From Absidia repens (Eukaryota; Mucoromycota; Mucoromycetes; Mucorales; Cunninghamellaceae): a stretch of DNA of 64,000 bases. The stretch covers positions 1,302,001-1,366,000 of the forward strand of contig MCGE01000009.1 of NCBI GenBank assembly GCA_002105175.1, in the 5' to 3' direction. This document shows positions 49,680 to 61,060 of this stretch, in pieces. Positions within the stretch are counted from its first letter, which is position 1, and the number at the start of each line of letters is the position of its first letter. The notes beneath the pieces were generated by a model. The model saw only the letters and a program-made list of their open reading frames with translations. It was not told the DNA's origin and searched no databases. The position numbers were made by a program, and so were the translations under genes.

Positions 49680-50287
49680 GGCATATTTTATTGAAGGGAT
49701 ATTGGTAGATACTAATACTAAGAACAAGGAGTTCATTATCACATATGATGTAAAGGTAGCAAAAAGGAAAGCTATTTGGAGATCTGCTGAATATTCAATG
49801 CTAATCTAAAGGACGATTGTAAAACTGGAGATAATGTACCGAGGAAGAATAAAGGGACAACTGTTATTAAATCACAACAATTTCCACCACTAATCAAAAG
49901 ACGTGAAGGTAGAAAAAGGTCAATTGTACAAGAAATCAGAGATTGCTAATGGGACATTTTTCATTGAAGGATGTAAAAAGAGACATGTTTATTCATATAT
50001 AGATACAAACTATGGATAAACTAATATTAAACTAAGCTAATGAAGACTTCAAAAAGCCAACTAATGGTGGTCCTAAAATCCTGGATCCAAAATGAAGAAG
50101 GTTTCCCCATGCATCTTGTAATCCCTGATCTGAAACCCCTTCTAAACTAGTACTAACACTAATCAATGATCACCATAATCTCAAAGAAGTTTTAATGGTG
50201 AGAAAAAAGAAAAAGAAGAAAAGAAAGAGAGCGAGAAAGATAAAAAGCCAGAGAGAAAAATATACACGTGGACGGAATTTGAAATAT
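49680..50287 (-). repeat. Dispersed ~0.6-kb repeat, copy F
   Basis: Minus-strand copy. Left end CATATTTTATTGAAGG; TGGGACATTTTTCATTGAAG near 49,950; GTTTCCCCATGCATCTTGTA near 50,100; CTTCTAAACTAGTACTAACA; head ACGTGGACGGAATTTGAAA ending at 50,287. Confidence 0.82.
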
Positions 50288-50438
50288 ATTTTGGTGGTTT
50301 TCTCGTCCTTTGCCTTGGTGGATACAGAAACGGAAAATGCCCATGTACGGTACAGTCAATCCTGTTTTCTTTTTCCTTTTACAAAAATCACTCTATCACA
50401 CTATTTGTTTTTGCTTTTTTATTGTACGTCACTGCACA

Positions 50439-50471
<33 letters not shown>

Positions 50472-51102
50472 GCATACAGAATGTGAGCAAGGAAGTATAT
50501 ATTTGAGAAGTACTGTATTTTCAGTTTTAAACATACGACTCAACACTAAACTTAAGGAACGATGCTATGTAAGATGGAATCCATGGATACAAGACATGAG
50601 AGAGACTAATATGATATCAGAAGAAAGTTTAAAGCGAAGATTCTATACTATATAAAACTATATCCATGAATATAAACGCTCATTTTCCGCTCGGTACACA
50701 CTGGGTCCAACGTTCACACCAATCCAGTCCGTTTATACAGATGTTTAATATGATGCCAATCGTATAGTCATTGATGGTTATTCACTCGCTTACAGAAAAG
50801 CAAAAAATAAAAAACAGTCAATTACTGAAACCATTGATGGATTTGATAATTTATTGCGACATATAACTGCTTACTCTACACAAGCAACTTCACAAGAATC
50901 TACACACATATCCCACACAACATAACACAGTTCAACATGATAACACCCTATCCCATATAAGTCACCCCCCCGCGCCTGACCCAGCAAATAATCACACTTT
51001 TCAGCACAAATTCATTTCCCACATTCAATCAATAATGCACATAAAGTTATAGATAAAACAAAAATGCTATTTTTTATTTCAAACAAGAGGGGAAGAGAAT
51101 GT
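50288..51102. other. Intergenic with A tract and a partial repeat
   Basis: Contains a long A tract (about 50,441-50,469). Around 50,530-50,640 is a short stretch resembling the tail of the dispersed repeat (ACAAGACATGAGAGAGACTA) without the core. No gene seen. Confidence 0.5.
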
Positions 51103-51976
51103 CTATTTTTCCTATAATAATGGAATGATATTAAAAAGAAAGAAAAATGTCAGTTACTCCAGTAAAAAAAAAAAAAAAGGACTAAACGCCAATCACTTAC
51201 AGGGACATCGATTTCACCAGCGTCGATCTTTTTGCATAAATCGTTAGGAGCTTGGCCATCAACAGTACAACCTATTTATAAGACAATAATAAAAAAAAAA
51301 GAAATACATGTATTAAAATCAAATATTCGTAAGGAGGTTAGTTTATGTACTTACCAACAGATTGAGCAGTACCGAGGATTTCCTTGACAGTACCAGAAAG
51401 CTCACGGGCGAAGGACTTGTAACGCATGGTACGGGCAATTTCGATCACATCATCCAAAGAAATGTTACCGCTGTGCTTGATGTTCTTTTCCTTCTTGCGG
51501 TCTCTTGGGGGTTCCTTCAAGGCCTTGATGACCAAAGAGGAAGCAGAGGGCACAACAGACACTTGAGCTTGACGGTTTTGGATGGTCAATTGCACAGTGA
51601 CACGGAGACCCTTCCATTCCTTGGTGTTCTTGGCGATATCTTCACCAACTTTCTTGGGGGAAAGACCAAGAGGACCGATCTTGGGGGCTATATATATAAT
51701 AATAAAAAAACACGAGGGAGATTAGTGACAAAGTCATCTGTGTGTGGTGTGTGATAAGATCGTGTCGCATGCCGTAAAAATAAAAAAAAAAAAAAATTTA
51801 AAAAATAAAACGTACCGAGAGCACTGGAAGCACCAACTTCACCACCTATAGATAGAAAGAAAAAAAAATCAGCCAATGGATACAGTGAACTGCGACTTTT
51901 TCTAAATGTGATATCTCTTACCAGTAGCACGAAGGTAAATGATCTTCACCTCACTAGGATCGAACTTGGGAGGCAT
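51103..51976 (-). CDS. RPL12: 60S ribosomal protein uL11 (RPL12, 165 aa)
   Basis: Binds 25S rRNA at the GTPase-associated centre, at the base of the ribosomal P-stalk. Exons 51976-51922, 51845-51816 (30 nt), 51687-51355, 51271-51201 and 51111-51103; 165 residues, the exact length of yeast and human proteins. The sequence begins [20 protein letters not shown], continues [19 protein letters not shown], and ends [20 protein letters not shown] followed by VP. The last exon contributes only Glu, Lys and the stop; I accept it because an AG precedes it and uL11 proteins usually end in a Pro-Glu-x type tail. Intron-rich structure with a very short second exon fits an efficiently spliced, highly expressed gene. 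Confidence 0.95.
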
Positions 51977-52525
51977 ACTATGTCAAATATAAAAAAGCAG
52001 AAAAGATGGAATCAGTAAAAGATTAAAGAGATATGTTGAATGTATGAATTAATGAATAAACGAATAAATGAATGGATGAATGGATGAATGAATGGATGGA
52101 TGGATGGATGGATGGATGGATTATTGTATGGAGGGGCAATATAATCCTTACCTTAAATATGAGAAGAGAGGGTGGATTCATTTTTTGAAAAACCAATGTT
52201 CTTTTGAACATTATATTCAAACCCCGCATAAAGCAACCTGAGTTGTGGAAAGGCACTGACTATTATTTCTTTGGCAATACCACTCTTTTTGTTTAAACAG
52301 GGAATGATGAAAATCGTGTATATCATTCAGATATTGCTATTAATGGCACAGTAAAATCTCAAAATCCCTTTGTACCCCATTGGCTAGCTAGAATACAAGG
52401 TAACAAAAAAAAAAAAACTGCGGCAGTGTCTATTATGCCTTATAAATGATTTGCCTTTTTCTCACATTTTTTATATTAATATATTATATTATTTAATATC
52501 CTTGTTTGTGCCAATAGACCTACAT
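51977..52525. other. Divergent intergenic region, RPL12 / R3H gene
   Basis: Both promoters should lie here. Contains a tetranucleotide repeat near the RPL12 side and a T-rich AT stretch near 52,455-52,500 on the R3H side. Confidence 0.5.
52068..52120. repeat. ATGG/TGAA microsatellite
   Basis: Imperfect ATGA/ATGG tetranucleotide repeat that becomes a perfect TGGA run from about 52,091 to 52,120. Confidence 0.85.
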
Positions 52526-53393
52526 ATGGAGCAGCTAACAGATGTCAACGGAATAAACACCACTCCTCATGGCGATGGCAATGACCCTTCCTTGACAAGG
52601 AGAAGAAAAAAGAAAACCTTTTACTTCCAACGTGATTCTCTCAAGAAAAGAAATAATTTATTGGTTGGCAAGGAGGGTAGTCGAAGACGGCAGCGATATG
52701 ATAATGGTACTTCTTTATACAACGTTTTGATAGACGGAAGAACTGATATTTTGCTTTCTTCTTAGCTCAGTTCACTCATCATCCTTGTGCTGTATTGTAT
52801 GAAGACGACCTCTATTCTCCTGGTTATCACCCTACGAAGGAAGCACTATGGTCGCAACCGGAGATTGCTGCGTGGTTTTTGGACATGAATGACGATGATG
52901 ATTGTTTCTTTAGCATGAACACGACTTATGTAGCTGATGATATCACTCAACAGTACACAACAATTAGTCATAGAACTCATCAAGATCTGAAAAGAAAGCA
53001 TGTCCCCTCAGGCTTTGTTTTCCACTATGAACGGGCATTGAATGATTTTATTACCCATGGTGGTAGCAACTCCAATCTTGACCCTAACTATTCAAGGGCT
53101 TTCGAAGTGAATAATCCTTTTGATCGGTTTGTCATCCATACAATGTGTCGTTTTCATGGCATTGAATCATACAGTAAGATACCGTACACTTTTCTCTCTT
53201 CGTTTACATTGATATACACTATTTACACACTCCTCTTTTTTTTTGCCCCTTCTTCTCATTAGGTGAACAGCAACAAAATGACCGATGTTTACTTTATATC
53301 GTGCACCCTTTTTATACGAAAAATATCGATGAATATTCAAACTACTCTCTAGAGCAATCCTTTTTTGATTACCTTTTCTCTGAATCTCCTTGA
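52526..53393 (+). CDS. R3H-domain protein with R3H-associated N-terminus (239 aa)
   Basis: Putative single-stranded nucleic-acid binding protein. Exons 52526-52706, 52766-53173 and 53263-53393; 239 residues. The basic N-terminus (SLTRRRKKKTFYFQRDSLKK, then RRRQRYDN) is followed by a YHPTKEALWSQPEIAAWFLD segment like the region preceding R3H in R3HDM4-type proteins. An R3H core lies at NPFDRFVIHTMCRFHGIESY, with the Arg-x3-His pair in RFVIH. The C-terminal exon (LLYIVHPFYTKN) completes the fold. The acidic stretch DMNDDDD lies mid-protein. The first exon may have a non-coding 5' partner. Family assignment rests on the R-x3-H motif and its neighbours. Confidence 0.78.
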
Positions 53394-53688
53394 TTATTCG
53401 TACCATCGCATCTTTCCTTTCTAGATACTTTTTTTTTTTTAAACAATATATTCATATAACCATCTCATCTGAAAATAAAGGATTATTTGTTGTTGTTTTT
53501 TTTATCAAAAATGTCTTGTGCTTTTTTTTTGTGGTGTACATCATTGCATGTAGCCTGAAAAAGGGAACTAATCTTTGGATTGTCACTATCATTGGACGAT
53601 TGTGATTTCATTCATGGATCAGCTTGACGGGCTTTTTTTTTTTATTATTACCTGTGTCACCTATTCTTTCACTGCGGTGTATTAGAAC
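53394..53688. other. R3H gene 3' region
   Basis: T-rich, with GAAAATAAAGG near 53,472 as a possible poly(A) signal of the R3H gene. Nothing else seen. Confidence 0.45.
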
Positions 53689-53910
53689 TCAGTAAAATGC
53701 GCCGAGGTACCCTTCGGTGAGGTTCACCGCTTTGTGTAGGTGGTCAATGCCGAGGACGGGTAAAATGCTTCCATTGCCTGGATTGGTCAGCTGGACAGCT
53801 ACTGCTGGGTGATGTACTGACTTGCTTGCCCTCTCATCATTGACAAATTCAACGAACTGGGAATTCCAGCACTTGTGAGATTTCAAATCCCTACCAATAG
53901 TTTAAACTAT
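53689..53910 (-). pseudogene. Orphan coding-like fragment of unknown origin
   Basis: A minus-strand open stretch of about 70 codons between two stops. It reads like real protein (KCWNSQFVEFVNDERA, HHPAVAVQLTNPGNGSILPV, DHLHKAVNLTEGYLGAFY) and is GC-richer than its surroundings. It has no ATG start, so it may be a single exon or a relic of a transposon or gene. It lies directly upstream of ERG4 on the opposite strand. I do not recognise the family. Confidence 0.35.
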
Positions 53911-53988
53911 AAATTGAGCCGTGCCTGTTTTATTATTCTCCTTTTTGTCTTCATTCATTTTTTTTTTCTGTACTTTTTCTTTATTACC

Positions 53989-55623
53989 ATGACAGTTGCT
54001 GATAAAAAAGAAAAGGTCAATGCTAATGGTGTGCCTCTATTTAAGCATACTGTGACCAAACTCGATTCCGAAATGGACAATGAAGTGATCTACGAATTCG
54101 GTGGACCGATCGGGGTCACTGCGATGATGCTTGGATTCCCCTGTTTAATGTACTACTTCTGGGTATGCGTGGAACACCATCAAGGGAAACTCATTACTCC
54201 TGCCACTTATTCTATTCAGGGTCTTCAATCTTTTATTTACAATGATATTATCCAGAAGGTTATTGCCGGCGCCTTTCCTCACTTGCTGGCTGTCAAAATC
54301 TATATGGGCTTTGTTGTCTATACTGCTATCTGCGCTTATACTCTTCCAGGGATAGTTGTTGAAGGTCTTGGTCTTCCATCTTTGAAAGGAAAGAAGGTAA
54401 TTGGAAATAGAATAATGGGGAGAAACGGTACACGTGTGATGTTACATGTATAGATCTGCACGAAGGATGATATTAATGCGTTTTACACTGACTTCCTTTC
54501 TTTTTCAATAGCTCAAATACCTTTGCAATGGTCTCCCATTTTGGTATATGACTCTTGTATTATCGGCTATTCTGCATATTACTGGTTTGTTCCGTCTTAC
54601 TTTGATTGCTGACAATTTTGGCAACATCATGTCTGTCGCTATTATCTGGGGTTTCACTATGTCCTCTTTGGTGTATGTGATTTCTGGTATCATGGGCAAA
54701 CATCACAGAATGTCTGGCAACTTTTTCTATGACTTCTTTATGGGTGGCTGCCTCAATCCTCGTATTGGCCATCTAGATCTCAAGATGTGGGCTGAAACCA
54801 GAGTCCCATGGCCTCTTTTGTTTTATATTTCCGTATCCTGTGCATTGAAGCAATACGAAAACCAAGGTGTCTTCAATGCCCCTGCCCTTTTCATGGTCCT
54901 GGCTCACTTTTTATATGTCAACTCTATGCAAAAAGCTGAAGAATGTATACCTACCTCCTGGGATATCTTTTACGAAAAGGATGGTAAAAGTCTTTTTTTT
55001 TTTTTCTCTATTCTAAAAAAGTTAAATGGAATCAATTGACTGACTTTTTTTTTTTTTTCTGTCATCATTATACAGGATTCATGCTCATGTTCTGGAACAT
55101 GGCTGGTGTTCCTTTCACCTACTGCTTGCCTTCAATTTACATGATGAAATATGAAAGCGTCACTGGTACCACCATCTCTCACTCTCTTCCTTACACCATC
55201 TTCCTTTTCACCTTGCTGTTGACTGCGTACTATATATTCGATACTGCTAATGCACAAAAAAACCGATTCAGAATGGAACAAAACGGCTCCTTCATTACTC
55301 GCAATGCCTTCCCTCAACTGCCCTGGGGCCATCTCAAGAACCCTTCCTTTATTCGCACTGAACATGGCAACCTCTTATTGACGGGTGGCTGGTGGGGGAT
55401 TGCACGCAAGCCCCATTACACTGCTGATCTGATGATATCTATCTCTTGGGGTCTGATCACTGGATTTGGATCCTTCTTGCCTTATTTCTACTTCTGCTTC
55501 TTTGTATTTGTCTTGACCCATCGTGTAACCAGGGACATTCAACGTTGCGCCAAGAAATATGGAAAGGACTGGGATCGCTATTGTGAACGTGTACCTTACA
55601 TCTTTATCCCTTATGTATTCTGA
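53989..55623 (+). CDS. ERG4: Delta(24(24(1)))-sterol reductase, ERG4 type (475 aa)
   Basis: Last step of ergosterol synthesis in the ER: NADPH-dependent reduction of the side-chain C24(28) double bond. Exons 53989-54396, 54512-54983 and 55076-55623; 475 residues (yeast Erg4 473). It starts with a short soluble leader, then YEFGGPIGVTAMMLGFPCLM, characteristic of Erg4 rather than the C-14 reductase Erg24. Further landmarks: NGLPFWYMTL, FFMGGCLNPRIGHLDLKMWA, ESVTGTTISHSLPYT, NRFRMEQNGSF and the sterol reductase signature LLTGGWWGIARKPHYTADL. The C-terminus carries the RDIQRCAKKYGKDWDRYCER block and PYIFIPYVF. About eight or nine helices. Poly(A)-type AATAAA signals follow at 55,845-55,862. Confidence 0.93.
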
Positions 55624-56185
55624 TGATATTCCCTTTCTCCTTCTCATTATTATTCTTATTACTTTAATTGGTATTTTCGCGCTTTACAAATCGCATACTC
55701 TTTCCATTTTTTGCCCTATAGCATTAGTTTAGTTTTTTAGTTATCGTTGATTCTTTTTTTTTTTTTTTTGCAGCTGACTATGGTGCATTTCACCAAGATC
55801 GCCATTATTTTTAGCTCGGCTTTGATGTGTTAAAACTTTTTGAAAATAAAACTATCAATAAAAAAATGAACTACCATTTTCAAGATCTTTAAGAATATTT
55901 ATTGAGGTTTAGATTTTTTTATGTCTTGTGAAAAAACGTTTTAACGGTTCAAAGTTGGTTGGTGTTTGGGCGTTTTGGCTGGTAAGCCTCAATGATTCTA
56001 AACAAGGAAAATTCCAAAAATGGTAGGTGTTTAGTTTAAATGCCACTGTTACACAATGAGGAGGGAAAACTGTTTGCCGTCTTGTACAGCACAGTCCTTA
56101 TAAGCGAATTGGCTTTAATTATTAGCTTTTTTTTTAAAACGAAAAAGGATTATTCAATATTTGAGGGGTCTGATGATGGTTGGAG
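55624..56185. other. Intergenic, no gene seen
   Basis: ERG4 3' UTR with AATAAA signals near 55,845 and 55,857, then AT-rich DNA up to repeat G. Confidence 0.5.
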
Positions 56186-56590
56186 GGTATGTTTTATTGA
56201 AGTGTAAGCATAAATTAGAAGAATCAACAGCCAAGTAAAAAGGGAGAAGGTGTTAAAAGGTACATAAGATAGATTAAAAATTATGATAAAGCAAGCAATG
56301 ATAAAAAAAAAAAAACCAATACATATTTTATTCAGATAAAAATAAATCAAGATAAAGGCTAAATTACGCTATTCTAAGGGACTAATCTCGTGGCGGCAGG
56401 AGATCTTCATCCAAAACGAAAGGGTTTCCCCATGTACTTTGTACATCCCTTGCTAAAACCCTTCTAATTCTATGTCTAATACTAGTTTAATACCAATCTA
56501 ACCTCAATGTAACCTCATGAATGTTCGTTGGGTTGAGAGAGCGAAAGAGAGCAAAAAAAAAAAAAGCTCGCTATCCACCCGGAATTTGAA
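56186..56590 (-). repeat. Dispersed repeat, copy G (shortened)
   Basis: Minus-strand copy of about 400 bp, more diverged. It keeps ACATATTTTATTCAGAT (56,322), GAAAGGGTTTCCCCATGTAC (56,421), a TTCTAATTCTATGTCTAATA block, GAGAGCGAAAGAGAGC and the head CACCCGGAATTTGAA. The tail sub-blocks are largely missing. Confidence 0.75.
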
Positions 56591-56963
56591 TTTGTAAAAC
56601 TGCATTCGGAGCTTGAGTCTCAAAAATTGAAAAGAATTTTAACGGTTCTAGATGAAATGCACCACCAAGTCAATAAAACGAGCAGTATTATCATTTATAC
56701 ATTACATATCTTTTGCCTATGTATTGCGCCTTCCATATATAATTCACAACTAATCACACATGTATACAAAAAAAAAAAGTTGTAATATTTCAAGTCAAAT
56801 GGAACTTTTTTTTTCTGAATGAATAAGCAGAAAAAATGATTCTAATACTTCAACAGGTCCAATGGATAGTTTTTTATTTATTGTGAATGAAAAAAAAAAA
56901 AGAGCTAATAAATAAATGGAATTGGAAAAGAGGATGACACATGCAATAAGAGTAAGAATAAGG

Positions 56964-57014
<51 letters not shown>

Positions 57015-57039
57015 CCAAAAGATGAATCTAAATAAAAGT
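56591..57039. other. Intergenic, arrestin 3' region
   Basis: Holds A/T tracts and a TA dinucleotide run close to the arrestin stop codon; no gene seen. Confidence 0.5.
56966..57013. repeat. (TA)n microsatellite
   Basis: About 24 TA units, lying 26 bp beyond the arrestin stop codon, so probably inside its 3' UTR. Confidence 0.9.
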
Positions 57040-58492
57040 CTAAGATCTAATAACAGTACTATAAGAGGGGGGGTGTTGGAGGTATATAGGATGATTTGAG
57101 GGTTGATAAGAAAAATAATCACAAGGTGATGCAGAGGAAGGTCCAGAATGATCGGATAAAGTTGTTGTGAATTGTTGTTGTAACCAATTTTCTCCATCAT
57201 GGTTGTTGTAGGAAGGCGAAGGAGTGTCATAGTTGGAAATAAGAGATGGCAGTGACGGTGAAGGCGAGGCGGGATCAGAAGGAGAATACCAGAAACGATG
57301 CTGAGGATCATAAGGTACAGTCAGACAAGCTTCTTCGTAACGTGGCAGATCGTCTAAAAGAAGATGAGGGGTGGTATCTTCATATAATACTGGTTCAGTC
57401 GATGTTGGTGAGTGTGATGATGATAAAGAGTTCGGTTCCAGAATTTTGATCGGAAGGGTCACACGAAGTTCAGATTGATGACCATCCAGTTGGACAAAGC
57501 AAACGGTCAGACGAAGTTTGTGTTCTATTCGCATCAATGGGTGATCCATGTCAAGTTGGACGGAGCGGGCCGATCTAGGTACCACCACCGTTTCCGTTTC
57601 TTCCCATACATTACCATCGCATGAGAATCGATCATCTCGCGCCAATGAAATGATCCGACTTTGCTGGTTTTGTTGTAATGGCGTTCGGACTGAGAGTTGA
57701 TCCATTCTTGCATCGTCGTTGTCGTCATTATCGGTGAATTGGGTCAGTGTCGTATATTCCTTCAGAAAACAGCTGATATGTTGAATACGGAGACTTTGAA
57801 CCAATGGTTTGAAGATGAAGTGAATACGAATAGGTTGACCGCGTTGATAGATGTCTGTGTCCAGTTTGATGCAGTAGTTGACTTTATCCCCAAACGTTTT
57901 GTTAATCACCCTACTGTTGTCGTTATGCGATCTATAGAAATTGTAGCCAAAAGAGGGTTGTTTCCGAATCACCTGAATGGAACGATGAACAACGATGTTT
58001 TTTGTTGCAAATGGACGAGTCACTGTTGCCTTGAATTGATACGTCAATGACCCCATACCGCCGCTTGAATCGCATGTAATTGATTCTGCAATATGTCCAG
58101 GGAGGCCCAAGTTGAATGGATAGCGATAGGTAGTATTTGCCTTAATGTTGTGAGGCCAACGACCTTCAGGTAAAAATGTCCAGTCGTGCTGATAGATCGC
58201 TTTCTTCCATTTGGTTTGCCTACGTTGAGACGTCGAGAAGGACACATTCGACAAACCTATAATATAAAACCCAATATTAGATAAGACGTTCAAAATGCTT
58301 GTATTTTAATAATGCCTTCTTACCTTCTGTCCAGTTTTGCTTTAGTAGGCCCATGAATTGAAGCGAGATTGACTTGACCCTTGTGCTCTCCTTGAAAGTG
58401 AGTTCCAAACAGCCTCTAATTTCTGTTCCTGCAGATTCTTCAGGAGATCCATACAAATAAAGTGAGTCACTTTCTAAGTGAATAGATAACAT
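57040..58492 (-). CDS. Alpha-arrestin (ART family) ubiquitin-ligase adaptor (461 aa)
   Basis: Exons 58492-58324 and 58256-57040; 461 residues. Arrestin N-domain: YLYGSPEESAGTEIRGCLEL and SISLQFMGLLKQNW, then HDWTFLPEG and YRYPFNLGLPGHIAESI. The C-domain has KVNYCIKLDTDIYQRGQPI, RIQHISCFLKEYTTL and LMRIEHKLRLTVCF. The tail is Ser/Pro-rich and contains LPRYEE (LPxY) and, near the C-terminus, PPSYSTV (PPxY); these are the WW-domain docking motifs by which fungal ARTs recruit Rsp5-type ligases to trigger endocytosis of nutrient transporters. Yeast ARTs are often longer, so this is a compact member. It lies about 3.3 kb from a sugar transporter gene on the same strand; a functional pairing is speculation. 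Confidence 0.9.
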
Positions 58493-60466
58493 ATTGGATT
58501 ATGAGTTGATAAAAACTGAGAGGTGATTTTGAAAAAACAAAAAGAAAGACGAGAGACGAAAAAAAAAAAATCATATTTTATTACAGCGAAGGGGAAAAAA
58601 AAATGCCAGACGGGATCGGACGTTGAAAGTATGAAAAGACAGACAAAGCGCATAGTGGGACAAAATCGGATTGGTACCCTTTATTTACCTCATTTAGTTC
58701 CCATTGATTTAAATAAAGGGTAGATATTGTAAAAGATGAAGCGGAACCTACCTTAGCTTGTTAATAATATAATATTATTTACCTTATAAAAAGGGCTAGT
58801 ATTTCTTTTATACCTTCATGTTCTTCATTAGTTATCCTTTATCATGCCACTCTTAAAGACATGATTGACATTGCAGAAAAGAGCAATGTGACTGCATGTG
58901 CAAAGCATGCTATTATTTTGGAAAGCGCACTTATTTATCAAAGAACACCAGGGCACATACATATATACAACGCTAATTTTATTAAGTTTTTGGCATGGCT
59001 TTTTAACCCCCGATCATTTTTTCTTATCAGTCTCCGGTGGGGCAGCCTTTCTAAGGAATTACAATTACCCCTGACAAGACTTCGTGAAATGGACAACGAA
59101 TATATAAAAAACTGCGATGTTATCGTACTTTATTGAGACACAAAACAAAACTGACAAATGAAGTCCACATAAAGACAATATGCCATTTGAATGGAGAAAA
59201 AAAAATTTTTTTTTAGCAGCTTTATGAAAACCTGCGGTAGATCGATGCCACAAATAAAGCATCGATTGTAAACGCCGGTTGAGGTAGGTTTCGGTTTGCA
59301 AATGGAGTATAGTATTCAGATACAGTACTGAAAACTATTAATTGTGATCGTACTATAAAGAAGAGAGCTCACATCCACGAAGGGGTAACGGTATCCCACT
59401 TTGCATGGTTTGGAATAGCTATGTATGTCCAGAACCCCGGTTATGTAATATGGTGCAATCTAGCAAGAATGAGAAAAAGAAATAGTTATTACGGAAATGC
59501 TAAAGATAATTGTTTTACTTCAAAATAAATATTGGCAAAGATTTGATGTGGCGATTTATTGTATTCCAGCTTACCACGGAACTTTTTTTCTCACTGTATG
59601 TCTGTAACCATAGCATTAATCCAATTTTTGGTCATATCATTAAGCAAGAGAATGCGAAAACAGCCAATCTGTGTCAATTATCATTCTGCAAACGCTTTCC
59701 TTTAAAAAACTTCCAGTCATTTTTAATCACTACAGTTTTATGCGGTTATCGGCGCTTATTTTTTTATGCGTTTTTTTACGAAATTCCTCTCAGCCCTATT
59801 TTTAGAAACTCAGTAAGGTAGACAGTTCATCAACTCTTCAGTCTCATCAGATTTACTTTTTCTACACCCACATGCACTATAAAGTATGGGCGTACCAAAT
59901 CGATAAGACAAAATAGGCGTCTGAGAGACCATGTAAAAGCAAAAAGGTAAGGCACATTTTATTCAGATACAGATTCAAGCTATGACAATTAAACCAAACT
60001 ATGCAGACTAATGGTAGTAAAATGGCATCAATCTAAATATGAGACGGTTAGGGTGTGCGTGAGAGCGGATGCGTCGTGTTATCGAATAAACATAAAGTAA
60101 GGAAAACGAGTCCAATCAAAGAGATTAATCTATCCTAAGGTGATTGACATGCTATTTTGCAGCGAACGGAAACTAAATTAAAGCTAAATTGATTCACGTT
60201 AAAATTCGATGCCATCATTAGAAGAGAAATTGTTGGTTGACTATAAATGAAAACAGAGTCACAATGCTGCCGATGTTAGCTGCTGTAAAAGACAATGGCA
60301 CGACCGTTAAATGGTGGCAGGTAATACCAGGAGCTGAAACCCATTATCTTGTTGATACTACATTATGCCGATTGTCTTGAAGAAAAGAGTGACGAAAAAA
60401 GAGCGAGGCGGCCCTTTTTGATTTATTATTTAGCAAACACAATGGGTAAAAAGTCGATGGTAATGT
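58493..60466. other. Long intergenic stretch with a degenerate repeat trace
   Basis: No convincing gene; the ORF at 58,861-59,136 lacks family features. Around 59,940-60,050 there is a weak minus-strand echo of the dispersed repeat (GGCACATTTTATTCAGATAC, then a diverged tail). The left end holds the arrestin promoter. Confidence 0.45.
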
Positions 60467-61060
60467 TTTAAATCCCGCCCATGTGATTATTTATTTACTC
60501 CTATTTTTTTTTTCGCGCCTTTTTCTTCCTTTCTTTCTTCTTCACCATTCAACTTTTTTGAGGTTATGTTGGACTTAGATTAGTGTCAGGACTAGTTTAG
60601 AAGGTTTTCAGCTCAGGGATTACAACATGTATGGGGAAACCCTTTCATTTTGGATTCAGGATTTTGAACCACCATAGTTGACTTTTTGAAGCCATCATTT
60701 AACTTGGTATTATATTAGTTTGTCCATAGTTTGTGTCTACATTCAAATAAAATATGTCTCTTTTTACCTGCTTCAATGAAAATTTTCCCATTAGTCTCAT
60801 TCATGTCTTGCGTAATAGATGTTTTTTACCATGGCCGCTTTAGATGTATTGCTTTGCTTCAATAAAAGGTGCGCCTTATATTCTATCTCATCTATTGTAC
60901 ACTATACTAGATATTTTTTTAAGTAGTCCCTTGGAATAAGTATTTATCACTCTCCAAATTTCCCCATAGTCTCCTTCATGCCATCTCCATTAGATCGTTA
61001 GATATAATGAACCGCGAGCTTTTAGTTCACTATCGACAGTATGGATTCAATAAAAGATAT
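60467..61060 (+). repeat. Dispersed ~0.6-kb repeat, copy H
   Basis: Plus-strand copy. Head TTTAAATCCCGCCCATGTGA at 60,467; core GACTTAGATTAGTGTCAGGA, CTAGTTTAGAAGG, ATGGGGAAACCCTTTCATTT; then AAATAAAATATGTCTC near 60,744 and sub-blocks ending GCTTCAATAAAAGG (about 60,855) and ATTCAATAAAAGATATC (about 61,046). Confidence 0.82.

Noticed and set aside
52023..52256. 77-codon minus-strand ORF (Ile-His-Pro-Ser repeats)
   Set aside because: Translation of the ATGG microsatellite in the RPL12 upstream region.
58861..59136. 91-codon plus-strand ORF
   Set aside because: Ordinary composition, no recognised motif, isolated in AT-rich DNA.
2979..61060. CRISPR array or origin interpretation of the spaced repeats
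   Set aside because: Spacing is kilobases, copies are ~0.6 kb and dispersed in a eukaryotic genome; neither system fits.
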